A stretch of DNA of 64,000 nt from Sphagnum magellanicum (Eukaryota; Streptophyta; Sphagnopsida; Sphagnales; Sphagnaceae), in contig CM038917.1 of the NCBI GenBank assembly GCA_021904315.1, positions 6,432,041 through 6,496,040 on the forward strand. The letters run 5' to 3'. The notes beneath the pieces were generated by a model. The model was given only the letters and a program-made list of their open reading frames with translations, was not told where the DNA came from and ran no database searches. The translations under genes were made by a program, and so were the position numbers. Positions 22,775 through 35,752 of this stretch are shown piece after piece; the stretch's first letter is position 1, and the number at the start of each line of letters is the position of its first letter.

Positions 22775-24098
22775 CCCCCAATGAACTTCATTAGCCCCAC
22801 CTCACTTGGAAAGGGTGCATTCCCCCATTGGCAATTGTTGTTGTTTGATGAAAAAAATTTCATCAAATTGACAAATGAAAATGTCCTAAAATTGAAATGG
22901 AACATCCATTTTTACTACATTCTAGAATTAGCTACAAAATCTCAAAGTTTGGACACATAGACACCTTAGAATGGATAGTTAAAAGGCCCACATACATCAT
23001 GACATGGGTCTATAACTTGGGCCCTCCCATATCAACTCATACTCAACTCCTTGATTGGCATTGCTTCTCCTCAACACAAAAGGTCACAAACTTGAATCCA
23101 AAAATGGGTTGTCTCGAATTATTAATGCTTGATCTTAAATGTGACAAAACTTGTCTAGTGAGTGAACATGCTATTGTGCAAAATGTCAATTGATCATTCA
23201 AAATGTGCTAACCTTTCCTACTAAAATAATCGACAATCACATCTAATATGACTAACCTCTAAACCTTGATTAAATGTCATGAAAAAAATTAATTGGACCT
23301 TTTTAGTTCGTTAGCTTTGGATGAACTTTTGTGGGTTCCTCCAATGGTTTGAAGTATCTCTAAATTCCTTACCATGATTGAAATTTGGAATTTCTCTATG
23401 GATCCATGTTGGTTCGGTCAAAGAAATGTGCAAACATCCAAACCTTTCTTTTTTGGCTTTCGTTTCATGATTGTTTGCACCACGTTGAACTTGCAAATTG
23501 CAAGAATAATTCTAGAGAATGGGGCTTAATAAACATTCAACATTAGAGTTACATTGGTTTAATCGTAATGTGTAGTGCATTGCTTTGTTCAATACAATAC
23601 TTTGGTAGACCACGCTTCATCAAAGAATTTCTTTAAGACGACCTCATTTGACATTTGTTCTTTAATGAACATTTTTTCATTCTCCACAACTCTTTTCTCT
23701 TTTAACACAACTAGCTTTGCTTTTCAATGTTCCCTTTTTCTAGTCGTTGCTTCCTTCCATGCCAAATTTTGTTGTTCAAGTGTAATCATGTAGTGGTTAG
23801 AAATCATCATAATATACTTTGACTAGTTTATGAATGGTTCTTTTGTTGAGACTTGGCAAGTTGACATGAACAAAACTTTTAGCAAAAAGTGTTTTATGTC
23901 ACCATCGAGATCCCTTGTAATAGTTTTGCCAAGACCCATTTTGAAATGATTGTCGAAACTTGTATGTGTCAAAACTTCTCATGCTTGCCCCCCAATTTGT
24001 GAGCTTTTTAAATTGTCAAAGTAACCCATGGCGATTTGCAAGCTTTTTTGGTTCGTCACACTAACTTGTGATCGTGTTGTTTTATTCAAGTGCAACAC
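22775..24098. other. Spacer left of transposase relic
   Basis: No gene is recognised. It may include the 3' terminal region of the DDE_1 element, but no terminal inverted repeat was found. Confidence 0.4.
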
Positions 24099-25331
24099 TA
24101 CCCCTTAGTCTTAATGTAGAAATGGGAGGCAATGGGTTCAATGTTATTGGTGCATTCACCCATAACCTCTTCAACTTGGAAATTGAAAGTTTCACTAGTA
24201 GGCTTAGGTGTTTCTATCTCCATGAATTGTTCATTAGGTTGCATTTTGCCTTCCATTGTAATTGGGTTAAACAACCATATCCCAATAGTTTTGAAGCCCT
24301 TGTCAACAAAGTCAATGCCTTTTTAAGAGTTAGAGACACCCATTGAGATGGATTGTTTTTTTTAGCCCTTTTACCTTTGTTAACCAAAGCCTAGACATAT
24401 CTATAAGGCAATTATTGAAAGGTTTGAAACAAGCAACATCCAATGGCTATAAAGTGTGGCTTGTGTGATGGCAATGTAATCAAATGCAACCCCACCCCCT
24501 TTGTTTTGTGCACATGTAACATGAAAGTTATGGCCATTTACAACAAGTAAATGGTGGTTAGTTGTAAAGACATTACTTTCACATGCTTGAACAAAAATTA
24601 TGAAATGTGAAATCCACTTGTTAAATAAAATGGTCATCATTCAAGCTTTGGGATACATTACATTGTAATAAAATTCACATATAGATATGAAGTTTTGAGT
24701 CAACCATTTACCTTTGAAAATGAAAAAAATTTAGTAGACATTTTTTTTTGTTGCATTGATGCAAAACAAGACATACAACCACTCCCTTTCATTTAGTGTT
24801 GTGGAGTGCATAGACCTAAAATCATTTTTAGTTAAAATAAGCACCCCACCATTTCGACCAACTTGAACACTAGATTTGTTGCAATTCCATATGCATTAGG
24901 TGCATAATTGTGTAGGTTGTATGCTTCTACTAAGTTAGTGTAGAATGAGTACATGTTGGCAGGGCATAAACCTTTTGTATGTTCAACCTCTAGACCTTGT
25001 GCAACCTTTAATCACAAATGAAGATTGGGTTTCCTAAACCATCTAAACCATCCCCACCCTATAATCCCATTCTTGAAAAACATTTGTTTTTCTTATGTAA
25101 TCTTAACAACTTTTTGTTTTGATTGCATGAGTGCAATAAGATGTTCACTTGTTTGCATCATTTTCACATACTACACAAGTGCCTCCTTCTCCACTTTCTA
25201 CAAAACATTTTTTGTCTTGCCCCTTTTTTGGATTATGTAATTCCATACAAGTGATTTCGTAGTGATGGGATATGCACACCAAACATTTGGGAAGCAACTT
25301 GGATTTTGAAGCCAATTTCAACTACTTGCAT
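24099..25331 (-). pseudogene. Dead pogo/jerky-type DDE_1 transposase
   Basis: Minus-strand pieces in correct order, spread over several frames, match a Tc1/mariner-superfamily transposase. From 25331: a Psq-type HTH (MFGVHIPSLRNHLYGIT); NGIIGWGWFRWFRK near 25070 with AQGLEVEHTKGLCPANMYSF; FYTNLVEAYNLHNYAPNAYG; VQVGRNGGVLIL and NEREWLYVLFCINA near 24800; LFNKWISHFI, HHLLVVNGHNFHVT and LITLPSH near 24620-24480; CCLFQTFQ; and GFKTIGIWLFNPITMEGKM near 24270, ending at a stop at 24099. In the family the LLVLDGHN block carries a catalytic Asp, which here reads Asn. Several stops and frameshifts confirm it is inactive and old. Termini and the TA target duplication were not found. Confidence 0.88.
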
Positions 25332-27778
25332 CAAACCAAATTCAAGTTTGTCTTAGTCCAATTGCCATTTGTTTTTAAATGTGTCCCTTGTTTACATGGT
25401 CAATGTGTAGGATCCTCAATGTTTTTAGCACTTTTTAAATCAACTTCCTTCAATCTATCATGTGATTGCCAATAAGAATTGAAGCCTTTTTGACCACTTG
25501 GTTAATTTGATCCCAAACCAACATTCTTGTCATGTTTATGGTTAGCAACCCTCTTTGTTCTGAATCAATATTGCATGATTGTAGTTGAAAAATGTTAGGT
25601 TCATTTGAAGGGTTGTCACTTCACATCAATGGCTTGGTAGGGTTAATCACAGTTGGGTTGGTTGTAACTAGTTTCCCAATTTTGGAATATTCATCTTTTG
25701 GGATTTTAAGAACAAATTTGTGAATGGGATAGACTATTCTGGAGTGTAGATTTGTGAATTTGATTCCTCACCTTTAACACATTCAAAATGTTTTTATTTG
25801 TAGTTTAACAAATTGAAACTTTCATCATCCTCATTACTTTCATTGATGTTTTCTTCTTGTATTATATGTCATGAAATAATCTAAACAATTGTCATTTTCA
25901 ACATTTTCATGACTGATGTTATACATGTTTGTAGACATTCACAACAATAGACAATAATTTAGCCATTAAAATAATATGAATTACATCCAAGATGGTCATT
26001 TAGTGACATATTTTGTGTCAATTACATATTCAAATTGTAATTCAAGCTTCACACAATTTCACATTTGTCATTTCAATTTTATCACCTTATAATTTTTTTG
26101 TGATCTTTTCCTAGCTTAATGGTAAATGCATGGTAATGGATAACTTTGTATTGCTTTGTAAGCAAACAATTGTTGGTTTATTCCACAGATGCCACCTCTA
26201 TGTTTGAATGTGGTTTGAATTGGAGTTTGATATTTTGGTTAATGAATGTGATTAATTCTTTAGGTGGGCCCATGATGTGGAAAATGTGAACGTGATAACC
26301 CTATTTTGGTTACATTTAATAGCTACCCATTTTTAGTTTAATATAGGCACAAAACTAATTGTTCGAAGAGAAAAGTTGTCTATTTGAGGTTTGATTACTT
26401 TATTTTAAATTTCATCTTGTTTTTTTTCCCCCTTCAACACCTTCATTGCTATTTTGTGTACTACTGTCATAATTATTTCAAATATCATATATTAAATAAT
26501 ATGGTATTAAGTTTCAATCTCAATTCAATAAAAATTTTCATTTTCTGAATAGCAAGGTTTGAGGTTGAAACAAGGGGTAGGGGTGAAAACAAGGTGCCAA
26601 TACATAATTACTTTGTGAATTTCTCTATTACATGTACCATTTATATAACTAAGAAGTCCTTGTCCTTAGTTATATTACATATTTTGTTGAATTATGACAT
26701 TTTTGTGCCTTCTTGCACAATCCTAATAGTTGGTTGACTAAACTTTACATCTCATCGTGTGATGTGTTTCATAATTCATGAACTTGGTGCTCCCCTACAA
26801 TTAGTCACGTCTTGTAACATGGATGGTCTTTTGATTACATAGTCCATTCAACTTCCCACATGTTCTTTTGGATGACGTTCAAATTTTCAATTTTTCTAGC
26901 TTAATTTGTACATAGTCAATGGAATTCGTCTTTAGAATTTTTCAAAGGTTTGGTTGTTGGTTTGCATTTTATATTGGTCCAAGATTGCAATATTCTAAAG
27001 CCTAGGTAAACAATGTGTCCATCTTGATCCAAGCTCTCGACACTTTATGATGTTAGAATGAACCAACAGTCACAAGCACAAAATGCAAAATGGATGGTGT
27101 GTGGACAAAAAACATTTGTTTTTGTTATATTCTTGTCATATAAGATAACCATAATGGTTAGTCATAGTGGTTGACTATATATTAACCATTCACATGTATC
27201 TACATACTTACTTATCAATAAGTCCCTTATGTATTTACCTACCTACTTAAATAGTCACCATTTAGGTTTCCCTATCTACTTACCTATGATATTCACTTAT
27301 TTAAATAATTAAATAGTCGAGGTTATGTGGGAAGAAGAGGGTTTATAGAATAGGTTACCCAGGTAAAACCCTAAATTCCTTGGCTTTTGCAACATATATA
27401 CATATATAGAGCTCATACTTATATATATATATCATCTATAATGAACATACATCACAAATACATATCACAAACTTTCATCCAAGTCATGGAGAAGAACAAT
27501 GACGCTAGGGTCCCTGAGTGTGAAAAGCCCAACTCAAGCACAAGGAAGGTTTTTTTTTCTCCATCTAAGAAGGGCCCTGGGGGGGGGACCTATAAAACCT
27601 AAGTCTACCACTACAAGGGGCTCTGGATGCTCTAAATGGTATTTTTGGAGGGCCCTGTAGCCACTGTATTTGGTCCCTGGGGCCTGGCACCTCCTGACTT
27701 ATAGTAACAGAATTGTGGAAAAAGAATATAAATAATTATGACGGAAAATTGGGACAATAAGATCGGTCTTAGTGAGTT
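25332..27778. other. AT-rich spacer
   Basis: No gene is recognised. A (C)CTAC/TTAC-rich patch lies at about 27190-27300 and resembles patches at 43280-43440 and 61665-61720. A TA-rich microsatellite lies near 27395-27435 and a G9 run near 27581. Confidence 0.45.
27727..27736 (+). promoter_or_regulatory. TATA element upstream of tRNA-Asn copy 1
   Basis: TATAAATAAT lies 52 bases upstream of the tRNA, with CAA 24 bases upstream. Upstream TATA-like and CAA words are typical of plant pol III tRNA genes. Confidence 0.5.
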
Positions 27779-27795
27779 GCTGGAATAGCTCAGTT

Positions 27796-27828
<33 letters not shown>

Positions 27829-27852
27829 GAGGTTCAAGCCCTCCTTCTAGCG
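27779..27852 (+). tRNA. tRNA-Asn(GUU), copy 1
   Basis: 74 nt with a full cloverleaf: acceptor GCTGGAA pairs with TTCTAGC plus discriminator G; D-loop AGCTCAGTTGGTTAGAGC; anticodon GTT within CTGTTAACC; T-arm GGAGGTTCAAGCCCTCC. No CCA is encoded, as expected in a nuclear gene. A run of six T at 27860-27865 is the pol III terminator. Copy 2 lies 213 bases downstream and differs by one base in the T-loop. Confidence 0.97.
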
Positions 27853-27939
27853 GTTCTGCTTTTTTCTTAAAATTCAGGACTCGCAGTAACAGATCCCTAT
27901 AATTGGACTTTGATTATTTATATCCCTTTGAAGAAAGGC

Positions 27940-27949
27940 TATAAATAAT
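27940..27949 (+). promoter_or_regulatory. TATA element upstream of tRNA-Asn copy 2
   Basis: The same TATAAATAAT word, again exactly 52 bases upstream of the tRNA start, with CAA 26 bases upstream. The matching spacing shows the duplication included the upstream control region. Confidence 0.5.
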
Positions 27950-27991
27950 CTCCACTGAGAAAATGCAATCGAAAAATGGGTGGTAAGGTTT

Positions 27992-28008
27992 GCTGGAATA
28001 GCTCAGTT

Positions 28009-28041
<33 letters not shown>

Positions 28042-28065
28042 GAGGTTCAAACCCTCCTTCTAGCG
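27992..28065 (+). tRNA. tRNA-Asn(GUU), copy 2
   Basis: 74 nt, identical to copy 1 except GTTCAAACC in place of GTTCAAGCC in the T-arm. That change affects one T-stem pair (closing pair of the stem), so it may be mildly weaker than copy 1. T runs at 28074-28077 and 28079-28083 can end transcription. Confidence 0.96.
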
Positions 28066-28379
28066 CAATTTCGTTTTGTTTTTCTCTCCTCTTGTCCCCG
28101 TCTACCCTAAACCCGTCTATGCCAGGTCTCTCTAAGTTCAAGTTTCCAGAATACCATTTTTGCAGTGACAGGAATTCTGGACTTCCTCTGAACTGAAAAG
28201 TTTGGTTCTTCTCTCAGGTTCCCAAATTTTATCCCAATCTATCCATTTTTCAGAAGATAGGATTTCTCTGTCTTCTCAAGTTGGTTCATGATTTCTAGAA
28301 TCCTAAATTTCAATCAGAACCCAAATTCTCAGAGACTTGAAAAACATGTTTATTCATTCCTTGATCAAAATTCACCAAT

Positions 28380-28459
28380 ATTCCTTGATCTCCTTCCTTC
28401 ATTGCTCAAAATTCTCATATCGGAGAATTTTGATCAATGATGGAAGGAGATCAAGGAAT
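28380..28459. ncRNA. Near-perfect hairpin, possible small-RNA precursor
   Basis: Arms 28380-28416 and 28423-28459 are inverted copies of 37 bases with only two mismatches, around a 6-base loop (ATATCG). The arms carry CCTTGATCTCCTTCC and its complement. The size and pairing suit a young plant miRNA-like foldback, but also a recent inverted duplication. No expression evidence is available from sequence alone. Confidence 0.45.
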
Positions 28460-28647
28460 GAGCTCAAGGTGCTTCACTGTTCACTAGAACTTGCTGTTTC
28501 CTGACTCCTTTGACATCCTCTTGATGATGTGCACAGTACTGACTGGATCTTAACAAAAAAACTTGAGACTTCTACATATCTTCACCAAAAAAGATCAAAT
28601 TCTTCTGTATACTTTGGTGACTAAAATGTCAGAAAAGTTCATATACA

Positions 28648-28664
28648 TTAGGGTTTAGGGTTTA
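28648..28664. repeat. Short telomere-like motif
   Basis: ATTAGGGTTTAGGGTTTA is just over two units of the plant telomere repeat TTTAGGG, enclosed by GTTCAT and ATGAAC. Confidence 0.6.
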
Positions 28665-29175
28665 TGAACGGCACAAAATGGAATCCCATTTATGCTCATT
28701 GCTACTAAGTCAAATAGCAGATTGCACTGAGTTAAAAGGCACCCACAACATTGAACCTTGCATTCTACAGAAATTAGTTCAGATTAGGACATTCATTCTT
28801 TCTATCTAAATTTCTGACCATGTCAAAATCTGTGAACAGCACTAGAAAAAGGGTGGGCATGGCTTACAAAAGCCGTTGGCTGCTAAGAGCTAGAAAAAGG
28901 TCTTTTGAGTGATTCCAAGATTTGAACATGAATGTTGTCTATTTGATGGTTTTCTATTTCAATTGCATCCCACCACACCTGTAACCTGGACCTCATTGCA
29001 AAATAAACTAACTCAACTATTGCAGAAATGTGATAAGTCATACAGATGGATCATAAAAAGCAGAGAGAATTCAATCTTTCACAAGCAGTTCATGTGGGAT
29101 ATAAGCCCTGAAAAGAAACATAGGAATGGGCACATGCAGACTGGCTCATGACCTATATACACAAAAGGCAAAAAT

Positions 29176-32048
<2,873 letters not shown>

Positions 32049-32074
32049 AGTTCTTCAACTCTTCTTCTTCCTTT

Positions 32075-32105
<31 letters not shown>

Positions 32106-32281
32106 CCGATCTTCTTTCTTTTTTCTTCTATCTTCTTATTCCGAGATCGTTTTTCTCCTCTCCGTTTCTCCGTCTCTCTGTGCTTCCTGTTCCCTAGTCT
32201 AGTTATCAAAACGCTAGGTCCTTCGCCGAGACAAACGAGACGAAGCTCCGCAAACGCTACCAAGAAACGTGCAACAACAAA
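32049..32281 (-). promoter_or_regulatory. RPT3 5' leader and proximal promoter
   Basis: A (CT)n run at about 32080-32104, which is (GA)n in the gene sense, lies just upstream of the ATG, as is common in plant leaders. No TATA box is obvious. The 43-bp repeats begin at the far edge. Confidence 0.4.
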
Positions 32282-32450
32282 AGCTACAAACCCTAGAGAC
32301 CGCACAAGAGGAGAAACTTTGAAAAGGTACAAACCCTAGAAACAGTCGAAGAGGACAAGCTTTGAAAAGCTGCAAAGCCTAGAGACAGTCAAAGAGGACA
32401 AGCTTTGAAAAGCTGCAAAGCCTAGAGACAGTCGAAGAGGACAAGCTTTA
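32282..32450. repeat. Four 43-bp tandem repeats upstream of RPT3
   Basis: Units start at 32282, 32325, 32368 and 32411, exactly 43 bases apart. The first two have ACAAACCCTAGA (telo-box-like) where the last two have GCAAAGCCTAGA. Each contains AGAGGACAAGCTTTGAAA or a close form. Identity is highest between units 3 and 4. They lie 230-400 bases upstream of the RPT3 ATG. Confidence 0.85.
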
Positions 32451-32654
32451 TTGCCCTTGCTTAAGGGCCGGCCCCAAATCAGTTTTTAGGGTTTCAGACT
32501 TCTAGGGTCCTCATTATGGGGAGGGGCCGACCCACCAACACACTAGGTAATGGTTGGAACCCTAGACCTTTTTGCTCCTCACTCTCCTTTAGCTCCAGTT
32601 CTCTATGGTGTTTTCTAATTTGGCAAATTTTTGCAAATTTTACCCTCACCCCCA

Positions 32655-32655
<1 letters not shown>

Positions 32656-32704
<49 letters not shown>
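32656..32704. repeat. Homopolymer of 49 A
   Basis: An unbroken A run follows 'cctcacccccac'. It could be the tail of a retroposed sequence lying to its left on the + strand, but no matching target duplication or SINE body was recognised. Confidence 0.8.
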
Positions 32705-32707
<3 letters not shown>

Positions 32708-35700
32708 AGTAACAATCAACAAAGGATTTAAAAAAAGAAATAATGACCTAAATTCACTATATTTCAAAATTTAGAACATAATTTTTAAAAAGATTTCTAA
32801 CTTAGGCTCTAGTGTCTAATAGGTAGCCACAATATAGAAGGATTTTGGAAAAATATATTGTGAGATTTGCTTTATAACCAATGGCAATTATCTTCTTATT
32901 AATGATTGTCACTCTAGCAATGTTGAAAAATTGAAAAAAAAGAAAAAAAAATGGTTCCCTAAGTTGATTTTCCCCCACTCTATTTATTGATTTTTAAAAA
33001 TCTATTGTAGTGCCTTTCCAGGTTTGTTAATAATAAAAATTATTTTTGAGATCATCGAATTTTCTAGAAATGATTTATTTGAAATGTTGAAATGTTAAGA
33101 AACCACAAGGGATGGAAAAATACAAATATTGGTGAAATCTTAAAAGCTTCTTGCTTTAGGCCCCGTCCACCATTGTAAAACATTTATCCAATAATTGACA
33201 ACATTTCTCCATTTTTTAATCCTATAATTTGGTTGAATATTATTTCTCTCCATTTTTGCAAATATAAGTAATAAAAAATGTCTCATTATGTTAGAGGTTC
33301 CAAGTTCAAAAATTTTGCCAAAAAAACTACTTATATTTATAGCAAAAAATTCAAAAATTAATTTTAACTATCAAAATGAAATTCAAAAAATAAAATAATT
33401 ATTTGGCACCTAAATGTCAAGCCCAAAGAAATACTATGGTATGCTCATGGGCCCATGTGTTGTTGCCCCGAGTGTTTATTTATTTCAATGACAATGGTAT
33501 TTTAGAACTAGTTTAATGTAGTCTTTTCTTTTTGGCAAAAAAATTGACATTGATTCATTTTTTTGAGGAAAAATCAATATTTTTCAAGAAACAAATTGCC
33601 AAATTTCAACTTTGTTTTGGGGACCATGCCATTACAACTTTGTCCATTGGGTACTACTTTAATGGTGTTATACAAAAGTGTTACCAATTAAGTTGAATTC
33701 TATTTATGCTTGCCACTATTGCTACATTACAAAATTGAATTCAAGTTAGGTCAGATCACATTGAACAAAAGGATAATTTTTTAAAAGTCTTCTCCATGAA
33801 ATTGATATGGTTCCTTGAGTTTCTTGGTGTAATTGATACACAAATTTTAAAATGTTTTCGATAGGTAAAGATTGAATTTTGCTTCATTTATTGTGATATA
33901 GTGGTTAGGAAAATTTGGTGCAAAATACATAAATTCTTTGTCCATTTGCATGGAGTTGGAAATGTTCTAATTGCTATTTATAAATGTAGTTTTATGGTCA
34001 TTCCACCACATGCAAGATACATTTGTTGTGTTAGTTGTGGAAGTGTTGAAATATATGTATGACAAGTGCTTCCACAATAACACAAGTTACAAATCTTTAG
34101 CATTATACATTGAATCAAGAACAATTTTCTTCTTTCAAGAATGGAGATGAAACTTAATATCTTATAGTTTAGATTTGTTACATCACCTAAGCCTTGCTTT
34201 TACACTTGTGAACCCATAGCCTTTTCATATTTGCAACATGTTGAGTTAAAACAAAGAACTTTTGATTGTTCTCTAATGGTCACAAATGGCTAAACATGCA
34301 CAACTAGAACAATTGGCGTTTAAGAACTTTACACCAACTTTTTGTTGAAAATATGTTTATCATTGCCATCTCCATTGTCACCTAAGGAAAACATATTCAC
34401 AAGAAGAACAAATAATCTTTTTTGCTTAGCATTTGCAATACAATTATGGAAACCTTTTGCAATCCAATTGCACATCATATTTTCATACAATAAAAAATTA
34501 GGTCATTTATTGTTGCATTTTGTGTTGCAACCATAATTTATGGAAATGCAAACAACTTGGTTGTTGGAAGTGGATGTACAACTAGTCAAAAATGGATGTA
34601 CAAACTTTTGAAAGAAAATAAACCTATTTCACCATTTAGAAGAAAAAAGCTTTAGTGGTTAGAATTCTCACAATAAGGACTTGTAAAATTAATGTAAAAT
34701 TAAAAGTTATGTTACAAATTATTATTAAATGAAGTTAATTGTTGGTAGTGTAATTATGGTAATGAATATGAAGAAACCTATGCCAAATGACTACACAAAG
34801 GAAAAAATATATTGAAAATTTGGTCAATGAAATAATATTCACAAATGACGAGGTTGGAAAGGACATTGAATATCTCCTTATGAATGACAAAAGCACAATG
34901 GGAGAGACTTAAGTAATTAATGAATCGAGCATTGTAGCAATCATTGGCTTGATTCTTTTGATTTTGCAACAAGGTTTGTATCAACCAATGTTCTTTAGTT
35001 TCAAAAGTAACCTTCAATTTTAGTTTTAACTTATACAAAACTTGATGGAAAATTCGGTCTTATTTTAAGAACAATCTTTTGAGTTCCAACATTTTTCAAA
35101 CAAATTTGGAGCTTGGTTTGATTTGGTCCAATTCTAACTTCATTCCACAAAGCTTAAAATAAAACTTGTGTGGGTTTATTCATGGTTAGGGTTCACAAAA
35201 AGAATGTCTAACAAAAAAAAAAAAAGGTTGCATAGCCTAGCTTCAAGCTTTTATAATATATATCACATTAGTGTTGAGAAGTCTCGAGAGTTCATGGAAT
35301 GCCCAGATTGCAGCACGGAAGACAATCCAAGACAAGAAAGATCAACAACAGATACCCATCATGGACAAAGAATTGTTGGTTCTTCATCGTGCCAAATGCA
35401 TAGGTTTCAGTGGGTCTGGACTGCAGTGCAGATTTATACATTTATACCACCACCCGCCACTAAACTTGACAACAACAGAAAAGTCTGTATGTATTAACAA
35501 CCATGAACCCAATTGTGATTAAACCTGAATGCGTAGTAAATGTAACGTACTGCAGAATTTCTGGCATATGGGTGGTCCACGGTTCTGTTCTGCAGGGGTT
35601 TACATAAACAAATTCTCATGTTATTTAGATACATGTTTCAAGTAGTCGTAGAAAATAGTCACATAAAAACTTGTCTGTGATGCATCATTATATACCCTTT

Positions 35701-35752
35701 ATGACAAAATGCTGAAATCCATGTGGAACCATAATTTGAGCAATCAATATGC
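32705..35752. other. AT-rich spacer and aminopeptidase 3' region
   Basis: From 32705 to about 35200 the DNA is very AT-rich with no gene seen. From about 35230 the composition changes, and 35230-35752 probably contains the 3' UTR of the aminopeptidase. Confidence 0.45.

Larger units (their letters stand above)
28066..29175. other. Spacer with hairpin and telomere-like motif
   Basis: No protein gene is seen. The stretch holds the hairpin at 28380-28459 and a short telomere-like motif near 28648, both listed apart, and the probable 3' UTR of RPT3 at the right end. Confidence 0.5.

Noticed and set aside
27632-28141. Open frames on the minus strand across both tRNA genes, including FEPPTLWLTATRSNQLSYS
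   Set aside because: This is the well-known false protein obtained by translating a tRNA gene backwards. Both copies sit exactly over tRNA-Asn.
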